Part shown: positions 28,998 through 40,513 of the stretch, piece by piece
Numbering within the stretch: the stretch's first letter is position 1
Layout of the letters: each line of letters opens with the position of its first letter
From: Aggregatibacter kilianii
Lineage (GTDB): Bacteria; Pseudomonadota; Gammaproteobacteria; Enterobacterales; Pasteurellaceae
NCBI RefSeq assembly: GCF_003130255.1
Contig: NZ_NRCN01000001.1
Location: 682,001 to 746,000, forward strand
Length of the DNA: 64,000 nucleotides
Direction of reading: 5' to 3'
Notes under the pieces: model-generated
Told to the model about the DNA's origin: nothing
The model's database searches: none
What the model saw: only the letters and a program-made list of their open reading frames with translations
Program-made: the position numbers and the translations under genes

Positions 28998-30614
28998 TTA
29001 CTCTTCTTCGCTATTCTCTTGATGTGCCAACAAGCGTTCCACCTCAAAATCATGGTATAGCGGTTCAACATCGGGCATGGTTTTCATGGCTTTGGCTGAG
29101 AGGTCCTTGAAGCGTTCCACTTTGCCCATGAGACCTTGCTGCCCCACTAGCGCGGTGACGGTGCTGTTGTAGTGCGAACTGACGGTGGAAAGGCTGTTTC
29201 CCACTTTCGCTAAGCGCTCTGCAAGCAAGCAGATTTGATTGTAAATGTCACCGGCCTTTTCGCTGATTTCACGCGCCTCCGCATTACCGCGTTCCACCCG
29301 CCACAGGTTCGCTACAGTACGCAAAATTGGCATGAGCGTGGTATGTGACACCATAATGACGTTTTTGTCATAACCATAACCGAACAGGCTCGGATCCATT
29401 TTTAAGGCTTCAATGTAAGCCGGTTCCACGGCAATAAACATCAACACGAAATTCGGGCTACGTATGCCGATAAGGTTGCTGTAATCTTTGCGGGATAAGT
29501 CGTCGATGTGATTACGCAACGCCTTAATGTGCTCGCGCAGAAACGCCTGACGCTCTATTTCATCTTCAGCACTGACCGCACTTTCATAGGCGTTAAGCGA
29601 CATTTTGCTGTCGATAATCAAATGTTTCTCATCCGGTAGGTTAAGAATAAAGTCGGGATAATTGCGTTTGCCCTCTTCGTTTTTAAAATGCGCCTGTGCG
29701 GTGTAATGTTCATCTTCCACCAAGCCGGCAGATTGCAACGCCCGCTCCAACTGCATTTCCCCCCAGTTACCAAGGGTTTTCTTTTCCCCTTTCAGAGCGG
29801 AAGTCAAATTGTTCGCTTGTTGTGACATACTCAAACCGATTTCCAACACTTTCTTAATTTCCGCTTCCAAGCCTGCGTTGCCCTTAAGGGATTCCGAATG
29901 AATTTCATTCACCCGCTTTTGGAAACTCTCAATTTGCTCACGGAAAGGCTTTAACAGGCTGTCCATCGATGCTTGGTTCGTTTGCTGAAAACGCTGGCTT
30001 TTTTCTTCCAAAATACGATTGGCGAGGTTTTGAAATTCCGTATTGAGCTGCTGTTTGGTTTGTTCAACATGTTGTTGCTGCTCGACAAAATGCTTTTCTT
30101 TTTCTGTTAACGTGGTTTTGAGTTCCGCCAATTCCTGGGAAAGTGCGGTGTGTTTTTCCGTTAAATTTGTCAGCGATTCTTCTTTGCGGACAATCTGCGC
30201 TTGGCTTTGTGCAAGTTGTCCGCGCAAGCTTTCCGCCTGTGCCGATGCCACACCAAAACGTTCTTTCAACGTCGTCATTTGTTCTGCAATAGCAGAATGG
30301 CGCGCCTGTTCTTCATTCAGTTCCGTTTGCAGATACTGTACTTTTTCATCCCGTTCGTTTAAGCGAATTTGTAATCCATCCGCCGTAGTTTGCGCTTTCA
30401 CTACCTCTTGTTCTAATTGATTTTTACGGGCAGTAACGGCATCAAATTTTTCTAATAAATGATTAAAATCCTCAATGTTTTTATTTAAATCCTGTTGTAA
30501 TTCCAAGCTATCCCGTTTCCGGCGGGCGCTGATAAAAAGCAAAATAAGGCAAAGCACGCCCAATGCGACGCAAACGCCCAATAACAGATTTAAATCAATA
30601 TCCAATGCAAACAT
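28998..30614 (-). CDS. rmuC: DNA recombination protein RmuC
   Basis: A 538-residue RmuC-family protein. It has an N-terminal membrane helix (about residues 8-28) and a long coiled coil (about 35-230, rich in Glu/Gln/Lys). The C-terminal nuclease-like domain has LGNWGEMQLERAL, YPDFILNLPDEKHLIIDSK and the ESAVSAEDE region. RmuC limits recombination at inverted repeats and is thought to be a structure-specific nuclease. The start has a strong AGGAGGGAA ribosome site. It is convergent with the MFS gene and divergent from the yrdD-tsaC-aroE group. Confidence 0.93.
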   Translation of the reverse strand: MFALDIDLNLLLGVCVALGVLCLILLFISARRKRDSLELQQDLNKNIEDFNHLLEKFDAVTARKNQLEQEVVKAQTTADGLQIRLNERDEKVQYLQTELNEEQARHSAIAEQMTTLKERFGVASAQAESLRGQLAQSQAQIVRKEESLTNLTEKHTALSQELAELKTTLTEKEKHFVEQQQHVEQTKQQLNTEFQNLANRILEEKSQRFQQTNQASMDSLLKPFREQIESFQKRVNEIHSESLKGNAGLEAEIKKVLEIGLSMSQQANNLTSALKGEKKTLGNWGEMQLERALQSAGLVEDEHYTAQAHFKNEEGKRNYPDFILNLPDEKHLIIDSKMSLNAYESAVSAEDEIERQAFLREHIKALRNHIDDLSRKDYSNLIGIRSPNFVLMFIAVEPAYIEALKMDPSLFGYGYDKNVIMVSHTTLMPILRTVANLWRVERGNAEAREISEKAGDIYNQICLLAERLAKVGNSLSTVSSHYNSTVTALVGQQGLMGKVERFKDLSAKAMKTMPDVEPLYHDFEVERLLAHQENSEEE

Positions 30615-30779
30615 GTTCCCTCCTGATGTTGGGCGTTAGTATAAAGGAAATCCCTGGCCTTTGCCGACCTTTCGCTTTTTCATTTCATGGGTGGCAAAAG
30701 GCGCAAAACTTACGGTAGAATGGCGCTTGAAGCGTTTGAATATTTGTCGAGAAAAATCACCGCACTTTTAGGGCATGCC

Positions 30780-31328
30780 ATGAACCAACCTTTATTTCAG
30801 CCTACCAAACACGAGGAACACTGCCCACAGTGCGGTGCGTTATTGCAAATAAAGCAAGGCAAAAAAGGGCTGTTTCTCGGCTGTTCTGCCTATCCGCAAT
30901 GTGATTATTTGAAACCGTTACAAGCCTCCCTTGAGGTAAAAACCCTCAAAATATTGGAACAAACCTGTCCCCAATGCGGCTATTTATTGGCGTTAAAACA
31001 AGGGCATTTCGGCATGTTTATCGGTTGTAGCAATTATCCTGAGTGTCATTTTGTGGTGCATGAGGAAACAGAAGAGGAAACGGAAGAACACGTACCTTGC
31101 CCGGAATGTAAAGAAGGGCAGTTAGTGGCGCGGCGCGGACGTGCCGGCAAGCTATTTTACGCCTGCAACCGTTTTCCGCATTGCAAGTTTTCCGTGCCAA
31201 CCAAACCCTATTTAGTGGATTGCCCGCAATGCCATGGCAATTTAGCCTTATTAAAAAAACAACAGGGCGAACAACGCACTTGGCTATGTGTGAATAAAAC
31301 CTGCCGCCATATTTTTACAACCGAGTAA
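30780..31328 (+). CDS. YrdD-like topoisomerase zinc-finger protein
   Basis: A 182-residue protein made of four zinc-ribbon repeats of the topoisomerase I C-terminal type. [24 protein letters not shown] and CPQCHGNL each open a repeat, with matching FLGC/FIGC-type second halves, the last being WLC..C. It resembles E. coli YrdD. The ATG at 30780 is the first start beside the family's N-terminus; the open frame reaches further upstream without similarity. It is five bases before tsaC, so yrdD-tsaC-aroE forms an operon as in E. coli. It probably binds nucleic acid; its role is not established. Confidence 0.87.
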   Translation: MNQPLFQPTKHEEHCPQCGALLQIKQGKKGLFLGCSAYPQCDYLKPLQASLEVKTLKILEQTCPQCGYLLALKQGHFGMFIGCSNYPECHFVVHEETEEETEEHVPCPECKEGQLVARRGRAGKLFYACNRFPHCKFSVPTKPYLVDCPQCHGNLALLKKQQGEQRTWLCVNKTCRHIFTTE

Positions 31329-31332
31329 CCTC

Positions 31333-31884
31333 ATGAATTTACAAGAGATTGTTAACCATTTAAAAAATCAGCAAGTCGTTGCCTACCCTACCGAAGCGGT
31401 TTTTGGATTAGGTTGTAATCCAAACAGCCAAAGTGCGGTGGAAAATTTACTAGTTTTAAAACAACGCCCGATGTCAAAAGGGCTGATTTTAATTGCGCCG
31501 AGTTTGGATTTTTTGTTGCCTTTTATGGATGAACGCCGTTTGATGGAAGAACATTGGCAACGTTTAACCACGCAATATGATCGGCCAACGACATGGGTCG
31601 TACCTGCAAAAACGACGACGCCAAAATTTCTTACCGGTGATTTTGACAGTATTGCGGTGCGCATCAGCCAACACCCTGCCGTTAAGCTGTTATGCGAACA
31701 GGCGGGCTTTGCTCTCACCTCCACCAGCGCCAACTTAACCGGACAGCCGCCTTGCCGCACAGCACAAGAAGTGACACAACAATTCGGCACGAATTTCCCG
31801 GTGCTGGATATGCCTGTGGGCGGCGCAGTGAATCCGTCCGAAATTCGCGACATTTTCACCAACCAAGTTTTTCGTCAAGGATAA
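31333..31884 (+). CDS. tsaC: Threonylcarbamoyl-AMP synthase TsaC (YrdC)
   Basis: A 183-residue enzyme that condenses threonine, bicarbonate and ATP into threonylcarbamoyl-AMP, the donor for tRNA t6A37 modification. YrdC-fold landmarks are present: [12 protein letters not shown] near the N-terminus, [22 protein letters not shown], and [13 protein letters not shown] near residue 135. Length fits TsaC rather than the longer TsaC2/Sua5. It is four bases after yrdD and three bases before aroE. Its partner TsaD is encoded at 7424-8452 in this window. Confidence 0.95.
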   Translation: MNLQEIVNHLKNQQVVAYPTEAVFGLGCNPNSQSAVENLLVLKQRPMSKGLILIAPSLDFLLPFMDERRLMEEHWQRLTTQYDRPTTWVVPAKTTTPKFLTGDFDSIAVRISQHPAVKLLCEQAGFALTSTSANLTGQPPCRTAQEVTQQFGTNFPVLDMPVGGAVNPSEIRDIFTNQVFRQG

Positions 31885-33564
<1,680 letters not shown>

Positions 33565-33591
33565 AAAAACTCCTTAAATTATGACCGCACT

Positions 33592-34470
33592 TTACTCCAA
33601 CAACTGCCAAAATGCACGCACTAAAGGGCGTTCCAAGGCAGGTTTTAAAGCACACACGCCGAGTTCAAAAGGGGTAATCGGCTCCTCTAACTGCAAGGTA
33701 GAAATTTGGCTGTTCAACGGGCTATTTTTAATCACCACATCGGGCAATAAGGCTAAACCACACCCGAGTGCCACCATGGACACAATGCCTTCGTGCCCCG
33801 CCACGGTGCCATAGATTTTCGGGTGTTTAATGCCTTTTTGTTTAAACCATTCTTCGATCCGCTGCCGAGCCATACCATCTAAGGGTAAAATGAAGGGAAC
33901 CTGCTGCCAATTAATGGGATCTTGCTGCAATAACTGTGTCGCCGAACATGCCACACGAGGCGCAATCATCGACAACGCAATATCATCGATATAATGAAAC
34001 GTCACCGCACTTGGTAATACCGGCGGTTTCCCCGCCAACGCCAAATCCACCTGTTGCGCCTGCACCAAATGTACCGCCTGCGCCGGATCGCCTGTGGTCA
34101 GTTGAATTTCCACTTTCGGATAACGCGCACGGAATTTCTCCAAAATCCCCGGCAAATGGCTATACGCCGCCGTCACCGAGCAATACAGTTTTAACTCCCC
34201 GCTAAGCTCTTCCCCTTGGGTATGCAGCTGCTGTTGAAATAGCATCCAATTCTGCCACTGCTGCTGTGCAAACGCCAAAAACACCTCACCATTCGGCGTC
34301 AACGACACCTGGCGATTATCCCGCCACAAAAGCTGTTGCCCCAATTCCTCTTCGATTTTTTGAATTTGGCGGGACAAGGTTGACGGCGACATATGATGTA
34401 ACGCCGCCGTTTTGGCGAAGTTTTGGGTTTGGGTGAGGGTGATGAAGATTTTGAGATCGTTAAAAGTCAT
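33592..34470 (-). CDS. ilvY: LysR-family activator IlvY
   Basis: A 292-residue LysR regulator. The N-terminal winged helix carries MSPSTLSRQIQKIEEELGQ (about 27-45). The effector domain has CSVTAAYSHLPGILEKFRARYP, LTTGDPAQA and GHEGIVSMVALGCGLALLP. The match with E. coli IlvY is extensive, so it should activate ilvC in response to acetolactate or acetohydroxybutyrate. It is divergent from ilvC as in E. coli, but the intergenic distance here is 679 bases instead of the usual short overlap-sized spacer. Confidence 0.95.
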   Translation of the reverse strand: MTFNDLKIFITLTQTQNFAKTAALHHMSPSTLSRQIQKIEEELGQQLLWRDNRQVSLTPNGEVFLAFAQQQWQNWMLFQQQLHTQGEELSGELKLYCSVTAAYSHLPGILEKFRARYPKVEIQLTTGDPAQAVHLVQAQQVDLALAGKPPVLPSAVTFHYIDDIALSMIAPRVACSATQLLQQDPINWQQVPFILPLDGMARQRIEEWFKQKGIKHPKIYGTVAGHEGIVSMVALGCGLALLPDVVIKNSPLNSQISTLQLEEPITPFELGVCALKPALERPLVRAFWQLLE

Positions 34471-34493
34471 GTTTTTAATCTTAAGTTAGGTTT

Positions 34494-34516
34494 CATTCTC
34501 AATTTCATTGAGAATG
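34494..34516. repeat. Perfect 10-bp palindrome upstream of ilvY
   Basis: CATTCTCAAT (34494-34503) and ATTGAGAATG (34507-34516) form a perfect stem with a TTC loop, 24 bases before the ilvY start. It is an attractive operator or hairpin candidate. Confidence 0.65.
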
Positions 34517-34518
34517 AC

Positions 34519-34550
34519 CTACTTTTCTTTGCTTGTGCAAAGCAAAGTAG
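34519..34550. repeat. 14-bp imperfect hairpin in ilvY-ilvC spacer
   Basis: CTACTTTTCTTTGC (34519-34532) and GCAAAGCAAAGTAG (34537-34550) pair with a single mismatch around TTGT. It lies immediately next to the perfect palindrome at 34494-34516. Confidence 0.65.
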
Positions 34551-34844
34551 GCAAAAGAAAACACACCCCAGCTTCACCGCTTATCTTCACTCACTTGCAA
34601 TTTTCTTTACGAAAATTTTCGAACTCGCCGCCAGCGGCTCAGACAAACGAAAATTTCCTAAAAATTGCAAATCGCTCAGACGGTTCAGATGGGGCCCCCA
34701 TTTTATTCGAGCGCTACTTAAAGTGTATTCTGTCAATAGATTCAAAAGTGCGGTCATTTCTAAAAATGTTTTTTGAAATAAAAAAGATCTAAAAATTCAA
34801 CCGCACTTTAAAAAAAAACAAATTATTTCCTCCGTGTAAGACGC

Positions 34845-34936
34845 CCTTATGGAAATGCAATTTTTAGCTAAATTTCGCTTTGTTTGAGCGAAGCGAGTTC
34901 GAAATTTAGCGTGAAAAAAATTGCATTGGAATAAGG
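34845..34936. repeat. 92-bp long-stem inverted repeat in ilvY-ilvC spacer
   Basis: The outer arms are CCTTAT/ATAAGG (34845-34850, 34931-34936), then AATGCAATTTTT/AAAAAATTGCATT. The inner arms are GCTAAATTTCG/CGAAATTTAGC, enclosing a CGCTTTG..GAGCGAAGCG loop. The whole unit can fold into one long cruciform or RNA hairpin. Confidence 0.65.
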
Positions 34937-34969
34937 ATAAGCGGCTTAGTCGGAGTGCCTTTTTCTTTG

Positions 34970-35003
34970 CCTTCTTTCTTTTGGGCAAGCAAAAGAAAGA
35001 AGG
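34970..35003. repeat. Perfect 14-bp hairpin in ilvY-ilvC spacer
   Basis: CCTTCTTTCTTTTG (34970-34983) and CAAAAGAAAGAAGG (34990-35003) are exact inverted copies around GGCAAG. It shares the TTTCTTTTG/CAAAAGAAA core with the sequence after the hairpin at 34519-34550. Confidence 0.65.
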
Positions 35004-35149
35004 TCGCCATCGGCGAAACCGATTCTTCTAAATGTGAGTAATTGCAAAAACCGCAACATACAATCCCAATAATATCACTTTACGCAACACCAAAACACTC
35101 TATAATCACCCAAACCTAAACAAACACTCCCATACAAAAGGAAAACATC

Positions 35150-36628
35150 ATGGCTAATTATTTCAATACCTTAAACTTACGCCAACAATTAGATCAATTA
35201 GGTCGTTGCCGTTTTATGGATCGCAGTGAGTTCGCAACTGAAGCAGATTTCTTGAAAGGCAAGAAAATCGTTATCGTAGGTTGCGGTGCACAAGGGTTAA
35301 ACCAAGGGTTAAATATGCGTGATTCAGGTCTAGACATCAGCTACGCATTACGTCCCGAAGCTATCGCAGAAAAACGTGCGTCATTCCAACGTGCCAGTGA
35401 AAATGGCTTTAAAGTGGGCACTTATGAAGAACTGATTCCAACCGCCGACTTAGTGATTAACCTCACCCCGGACAAACAACACTCCAAAGTGGTTGCTGAT
35501 GTTATGCCGTTAATGAAAAAAGGCGCGGCATTGGGCTATTCCCACGGTTTAAACATTGTTGAGGTGGGCGAACAAATCCGTCCTGACATCACCGTCGTGA
35601 TGGTGGCACCAAAATGCCCGGGTACAGAAGTTCGCGAAGAATACAAACGTGGTTTTGGCGTGCCGACGTTGATCGCTGTTCACCCTGAAAATGACCCACA
35701 AGGCGAAGGTTTAGAAATTGCCAAAGCTTGGGCGGCGGCAACAGGTGGTCATCGTGCAGGCGTGTTGGAATCCTCTTTTGTGGCGGAAGTCAAATCCGAC
35801 TTAATGGGTGAACAAACCATCCTTTGCGGTATGTTGCAAGCAGGTTCTATCATTTGCTACGACAAATTAGTGGCTGACGGCAAAGATCCGGCTTATGCGG
35901 GCAAATTAGTGCAATACGGTTGGGAAACCATCACCGAAGCCTTAAAACAAGGCGGTATCACGTTGATGATGGATCGCTTATCCAACAGCGCAAAATTGCG
36001 TGCGTTCGAGTTAGCGGAACAAATCAAAGAAGAATTGGCGTTCTTATTTGCCAAACACATGGACGATATCATCAGCGGCGAATTCTCCCGTGTGATGATG
36101 GAAGACTGGGCAAACGGCGATGCCAACCTATTGAAATGGCGTGAAGAAACCGGCAAAACCGCTTTTGAAAACGCACCGAAATACGATGGCAAAATCAGCG
36201 AGCAAGAATATTTCGACCATGGCGTGTTAATGATTGCGATGGTTAAAGCCGGTGTTGAATTGGCATTCGATACTATGGTGGCCAGCGGCATTTACGAAGA
36301 GTCCGCTTACTACGAGTCCTTACACGAATTGCCGTTAATTGCCAACACGATTGCGCGTAAACGTTTATATGAAATGAATGTGGTGATTTCCGACACCGCA
36401 GAATACGGTAACTACTTATTCGCTAATGTTGCCGGCCCGATTATGCAAAAAGAATTGGTGCCAACCTTACGCAAAGGCGACATCGGTGAACCAACACCAA
36501 CCGTGGAAATCGACAACATCACCTTACGCGATGTGAACGATGAAATCCGTAATCATCCGGTAGAATTAATCGGTCAAGAATTGCGTGGTTACATGAAAGA
36601 TATGAAACGCGTTTCATTACAAGGTTAA
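35150..36628 (+). CDS. ilvC: Ketol-acid reductoisomerase (class II)
   Basis: A 492-residue NADPH-dependent enzyme of isoleucine and valine synthesis that isomerises and reduces acetolactate or acetohydroxybutyrate. The nucleotide-binding loop [18 protein letters not shown] is near residue 45. The duplicated C-terminal knotted domain carries the metal-binding Asp/Glu residues ([12 protein letters not shown] near 217). The length is that of the long enterobacterial class II form. It is divergent from its probable activator ilvY and is followed by a strong terminator. Confidence 0.98.
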   Translation: MANYFNTLNLRQQLDQLGRCRFMDRSEFATEADFLKGKKIVIVGCGAQGLNQGLNMRDSGLDISYALRPEAIAEKRASFQRASENGFKVGTYEELIPTADLVINLTPDKQHSKVVADVMPLMKKGAALGYSHGLNIVEVGEQIRPDITVVMVAPKCPGTEVREEYKRGFGVPTLIAVHPENDPQGEGLEIAKAWAAATGGHRAGVLESSFVAEVKSDLMGEQTILCGMLQAGSIICYDKLVADGKDPAYAGKLVQYGWETITEALKQGGITLMMDRLSNSAKLRAFELAEQIKEELAFLFAKHMDDIISGEFSRVMMEDWANGDANLLKWREETGKTAFENAPKYDGKISEQEYFDHGVLMIAMVKAGVELAFDTMVASGIYEESAYYESLHELPLIANTIARKRLYEMNVVISDTAEYGNYLFANVAGPIMQKELVPTLRKGDIGEPTPTVEIDNITLRDVNDEIRNHPVELIGQELRGYMKDMKRVSLQG

Positions 36629-36647
36629 TTGAAACATTCATAACAAG

Positions 36648-36675
36648 AAAGCCGACAGCATTGTCGGCTTTTTTA
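36648..36675 (+). terminator. Terminator of ilvC
   Basis: AAGCCGACA (36649-36657) and TGTCGGCTT (36662-36670) form a stem followed by a T-run, 20 bases after the ilvC stop. Confidence 0.92.
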
Positions 36676-36770
36676 TACCCTTAATTCGATAAAAGTGCGG
36701 TCGGTTTTTCTTATAAAAAAAGAACGAATCTTATGGATCCGTTCTTTTCATTGTTTCATTCAATCTTGAA

Positions 36771-37853
36771 TTATTTCTGTTTTTTCAAAAATTCCACGCC
36801 GGTGTCCGGGAAGTCGGTAAACACACCGGTAGCGCCGGATTTATTGAGCAACGCGTCGTACATTTGATTCACATCAGTAAAGAATTCAGGCAACGCGTCT
36901 TTACGCACGGTGTATGGGTGCAATTCAACCTTATATTGCGCCAACTCTTTCACTAAAGGCGTATATTCGATTTTGCCCGGTTTGGATTTTTCTTTGTCAA
37001 TTAACATATACCAGCCCGGTCCAACACCATCGGCATATTTCACCACTTCAGCCATTGCACCCGGTTTGAACATCCAGTCGTAATCGTAGTTCACCCATTT
37101 ACCTTTCGCATCTTTTTCTTCAGTTTCATGCCAATCGGTATATGCCACTAACTGAACCAGTTTTACATCCATGCCCATTTTGGGTAACAATTCAGTTTTG
37201 ATGCGTTTTAACTCATTGAAGTCGAAGGTTTGTAAGTAAACCATATCGGTTTTCTTATCGTAACCGTATTTTTTCAACACTTTAAGCGTTTCAACTGCAA
37301 TGTCTTTGCCATTTTGGTGATGGAACCAAGGCGCTTTGATTTCAGGGTAAATCCCCACTTTTTTACCGGTAGATTTTTCTAAACCTTGAATGAATTCAAT
37401 TTCATCTTCAAACGTATGGATTTTGAAATGAGATTTCCAAAGTGGGAAGCGTCCCGGGTAAACAGCAACTTGTTTGCCATTTTTGGTTTCAAAGTTTTCC
37501 GTCATTTCTAAGCTTTGAATTTCTTTCAACGTAAAGTCGATAACATAGTAGCGACCGTCCTTACGGTGGCGATTCGGGAATTTTTTCGCGACATCGGTTA
37601 ACCCGTCTAAGAAGTGGTCGTGAATCACCACTAAGCGACCGTCTTTTGTCATTGCTAAGTCTTGTTCCAAATAATCCGCATGCTGAGCAAAGGCAAGGGC
37701 TTTGGATTCCAACGTATGCTCCGGTAAATAACCGCTTGCACCACGGTGGGCAATAATAATTTTATCCATATCGGAACCTTTATGATGATTTGCGCTACAA
37801 CCGGCTAATACTGTTACTGCAATTAAGCCAAGGGCCAAATGTTTTAATTTCAT
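36771..37853 (-). CDS. glpQ: Glycerophosphodiester phosphodiesterase lipoprotein (GlpQ/protein D)
   Basis: A 360-residue lipoprotein with a signal peptide and lipobox LAGC (lipidated C19). The GDPD domain follows, with IIIAHRGASGYLPEHT near 32-47, LEQDLAMTKDG and VVIHDHFLD as metal and catalytic segments, YPEIKAP and VYLQTFD. It hydrolyses glycerophosphodiesters to glycerol-3-phosphate and an alcohol. The overall pattern matches Haemophilus protein D (Hpd), a surface lipoprotein and virulence factor used to acquire choline from host lipids. The start has AGGAGAG upstream. It is the third gene of the glpT-propeller-glpQ unit. Confidence 0.96.
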   Translation of the reverse strand: MKLKHLALGLIAVTVLAGCSANHHKGSDMDKIIIAHRGASGYLPEHTLESKALAFAQHADYLEQDLAMTKDGRLVVIHDHFLDGLTDVAKKFPNRHRKDGRYYVIDFTLKEIQSLEMTENFETKNGKQVAVYPGRFPLWKSHFKIHTFEDEIEFIQGLEKSTGKKVGIYPEIKAPWFHHQNGKDIAVETLKVLKKYGYDKKTDMVYLQTFDFNELKRIKTELLPKMGMDVKLVQLVAYTDWHETEEKDAKGKWVNYDYDWMFKPGAMAEVVKYADGVGPGWYMLIDKEKSKPGKIEYTPLVKELAQYKVELHPYTVRKDALPEFFTDVNQMYDALLNKSGATGVFTDFPDTGVEFLKKQK

Positions 37854-37871
37854 AGAACTCTCCTGTTGAGA

Positions 37872-38783
37872 TTATTTGTCACATCGAGGTTTCATATCGT
37901 AAAAAAAGATTTCGCTAATTTCACGATCGTACCCCGGATAAAAACCTTTAGGCATTCCCAGTACAATTTGTTTGCCACGATTAGCATGTACCAATAATTG
38001 TTTGGTTTGCGGATTAACGGCCAGCCCCTCCACTTCCCCAACATCTTTAATATCATCAAGTGTCTTTTCAAGTACCACACGGGCGGCATTGGTTTTATCA
38101 GAAATTTCTACCCGATAAATATGATCGGGTTCTTTCTCATCAGCCGTACCATCATCGGCGGTGACATAAAGTTGTCCGTTATGCGCCAATACCCCTTGAA
38201 TCCATTGCGGTACCGGTTGTAGATGCACTTTACGTTTATATTTACCGCTGGTTAAATCATATTCATAGAGATAACGTCCGCTTTCCTCTCCAACCCAAGA
38301 GGCCATCCAAACGCTGTTATGTACTTTATCCACCGTAATGCCGGAAACTTCGAGTTGACCCGATTCGGGATTAAAATCCACCGCTCTTTTTAGTGCCAAT
38401 GTGTCAGGATCGTGAATCGCAATTTGAATATTCTTACCTACGCCATCTTCAAACCATTCGGAGGAAACATACAATTCATTGTTATAAATATCGATATCGC
38501 CAATATGGTTGGCCTCTTTTTGGTAACCGACAAACGGATCCTTATTCTCAGCAATTAACTTGCCCTGCATATCATATTTCGCCAAAGTTTTACTGCCGGA
38601 AACATAGAGATATTTACCGTCGGTGGTAATGCCTTGGCGACCATTCACTTCCAACACGTTATTTAATGTATAAGTATAGGCCGGCAATGCCGAACGGTAA
38701 GGCTCTTCGCAAGTTTGATTAGCAGATACCGAAATTGCGGTAAGGAAACAACTTAATCCAATAGCAATTGATGATAATTTCAT
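37872..38783 (-). CDS. Secreted beta-propeller-like protein of unknown function
   Basis: A 303-residue protein with an N-terminal signal peptide (cleavage near SVSANQ). Repeated blade-like strands follow (GKYLYVSGSKTLAKYD, NNELYVSSEWF, NSVWMASW, NGQLYVTADDGT, KQLLVHANRGKQ), suggesting a seven-bladed propeller. Single cysteines near each end (ETCEEP-like CEE and PRCDK) could form a periplasmic disulfide. The start is the ATG at 38783 with AAGGAG eight bases upstream. It lies between glpT and glpQ on the same strand (18 bases before glpQ), which points to a role with glycerophosphodiesters or their products. I do not recognise a named family. Confidence 0.82.
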   Translation of the reverse strand: MKLSSIAIGLSCFLTAISVSANQTCEEPYRSALPAYTYTLNNVLEVNGRQGITTDGKYLYVSGSKTLAKYDMQGKLIAENKDPFVGYQKEANHIGDIDIYNNELYVSSEWFEDGVGKNIQIAIHDPDTLALKRAVDFNPESGQLEVSGITVDKVHNSVWMASWVGEESGRYLYEYDLTSGKYKRKVHLQPVPQWIQGVLAHNGQLYVTADDGTADEKEPDHIYRVEISDKTNAARVVLEKTLDDIKDVGEVEGLAVNPQTKQLLVHANRGKQIVLGMPKGFYPGYDREISEIFFYDMKPRCDK

Positions 38784-38897
38784 AAGCATTTCTCCTTGAA
38801 AGTGCGGTTGATTTTGAGGGTGTTTTTTGATTTGCCCCTACCAAAAAATCGAACAAAAAAGGCGCTAAGCTTTCGCCTGCGCCTTTGAATTGATTAA

Positions 38898-40340
38898 TTA
38901 TTTGGTGCCGTAAGTATCACCTAGTTTCGCTTTGTGTTTGCCTTCTTCAATCATTACGATAAAGAGCAAGATCACCGCGATAATACCACCACCGATCATG
39001 ACGTAGAAACCGCCGTCCCAACCGTAATGTTGAGCAGCCCAACCGATAACGGCGGAAGCTGACACGGTACCACCTAAGTAACCGAACAAGCCGGTAAACC
39101 CTGCTGCCGTACCTGCCGCTTTTTTCGGTGCAAGTTCAAGAGCATGTAAGCCGATAAGCATAACCGGACCGTAGATTAAGAAACCGATCAAAGTCATTAA
39201 GATGAAGTCGGTTAATTGATATGGGTTTTCATACCACGCAGCATAATTTGCTAATTCGGCTTCCGGTGTAGCCGGGTTCATCCAGTAAGCGGCAACGGCT
39301 ACTGTGGTTAGGATCATGAAGATGAAACCGGTTAAACCACGTTTACCTTTGAACACATGGTCAGAAACCCAACCACACAATAATGTGCCCGGTACTGCTG
39401 CTAATTCATAGATCGTATATGCCCACGCGGTACCTTTAATGTTGAAGTGTTTTACTTCACTTAAGTAAACCGGTGACCATTTCAATACACCATAACGAAT
39501 TAAGTAAACAAACACGTTAGCAATTGCGATGTACCATAACAATTTGTTTTTCAACACGTAAGTAACGAAGATTTCTTTTGTGCTTAAATCGTTTTCGTAA
39601 GTTTTTTCGTTATAGTCATCCGGATAGTCATTACGCCATTTTTCAATGGATGGTAAACCACAAGATTGCGGTGTGTCACGCATGACAAAATATACAGGAA
39701 TAGCACAGAGCATTGCTGCAATACCCGGATAGTAAAGAGATTGTTGCCAAATGTCTTTTGCTTGTGCTTCAACGCCGTGAGTACTAAAGAAAATCGCACT
39801 GGCTAATAACACCATTGCTCCCGGCATCATACCGCCGATGTTGTGTGCAGTGTTCCAAATAGACACGATAGTCCCGCGTTCGGATTTAGACCACCAGTGC
39901 ACCATGGTACGACCGCATGGAGGCCAACCCATACCTTGGAACCAACCGTTTAAGAAGATCATCACCCACATAATCGCGATACCGGAGGTTGCCCATGGGA
40001 ATAAACCCATCATGGTCATACAAAGACCGGAAAGCAATAAACCGAACGGTAAGAATACGCGTGGGTTAGAACGGTCGGACATCCCGGCCATCACGAATTT
40101 GGATAGACCATAAGCCAAACCTGCGGCGGAGCCGATGACCCCTAATTCCGCTTTAGAATATAAGTTGGCTTGAATTAAGCCAGGTTGTGCCAAGTCAAAG
40201 TTTGCACGTACAAAATAATAAGCGGCATAACCAAAAAAGATCCCTGCGAATACTTGCCAACGTAGGCGTTTGTAGGTGGAATCAATTTTGTCAGCCGGCA
40301 GCTCTGCAATGTGCGGAGCCGGTTTAAATGGACCAAACAT
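38898..40340 (-). CDS. glpT: Glycerol-3-phosphate/phosphate antiporter
   Basis: A 480-residue organophosphate:phosphate antiporter of the major facilitator superfamily, inner membrane, with about 12 hydrophobic helices. GlpT landmarks include [13 protein letters not shown] in helix 1, [14 protein letters not shown] after helix 2, and [18 protein letters not shown] around the conserved Arg. It imports glycerol-3-phosphate made by GlpQ in the periplasm. The ATG at 40340 has a GGAGA ribosome site. Upstream lie a perfect CRP site and a GlpR-like operator, matching known glp control in E. coli. Confidence 0.97.
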   Translation of the reverse strand: MFGPFKPAPHIAELPADKIDSTYKRLRWQVFAGIFFGYAAYYFVRANFDLAQPGLIQANLYSKAELGVIGSAAGLAYGLSKFVMAGMSDRSNPRVFLPFGLLLSGLCMTMMGLFPWATSGIAIMWVMIFLNGWFQGMGWPPCGRTMVHWWSKSERGTIVSIWNTAHNIGGMMPGAMVLLASAIFFSTHGVEAQAKDIWQQSLYYPGIAAMLCAIPVYFVMRDTPQSCGLPSIEKWRNDYPDDYNEKTYENDLSTKEIFVTYVLKNKLLWYIAIANVFVYLIRYGVLKWSPVYLSEVKHFNIKGTAWAYTIYELAAVPGTLLCGWVSDHVFKGKRGLTGFIFMILTTVAVAAYWMNPATPEAELANYAAWYENPYQLTDFILMTLIGFLIYGPVMLIGLHALELAPKKAAGTAAGFTGLFGYLGGTVSASAVIGWAAQHYGWDGGFYVMIGGGIIAVILLFIVMIEEGKHKAKLGDTYGTK

Positions 40341-40441
40341 ATCATTCTCCAGAGGTTAATATTAGTCATAATGTCTTTTAATAAAAAACATAAGGAATGA
40401 TAAGGGAAATACAAAAACAAGGAAGGAGAATTATGTGAATT

Positions 40442-40457
40442 TGTGAGAAATATCACA
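40442..40457 (-). promoter_or_regulatory. CRP (catabolite activator) site before glpT
   Basis: TGTGA (40442-40446), six bases, TCACA (40453-40457): an exact match to the symmetric CRP consensus, about 100 bases upstream of the glpT start. It predicts cAMP-CRP control of the glpT-glpQ unit. Confidence 0.75.
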
Positions 40458-40513
40458 AAAAATATCGCACTTTTGGTTGAATGCGAAATATCAACGCATA
40501 GAAAATGCGCATT

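Larger units (their letters stand above)
34471..35149. other. Long divergent ilvY/ilvC intergenic region
   Basis: This region has 679 bases without a supported gene. It holds four hairpins (listed separately), two uptake signals near 34747 and 34800, and the ilvC promoter region with an AAAGGAAAA ribosome site at its end. Short open frames here translate the hairpin sequences and show no protein-like features. Confidence 0.7.

Noticed and set aside
34423-34792. Two overlapping open frames in the ilvY/ilvC spacer
   Set aside because: They translate through hairpin sequence, lack ribosome sites and have Lys/Ser/Phe-rich non-globular composition.
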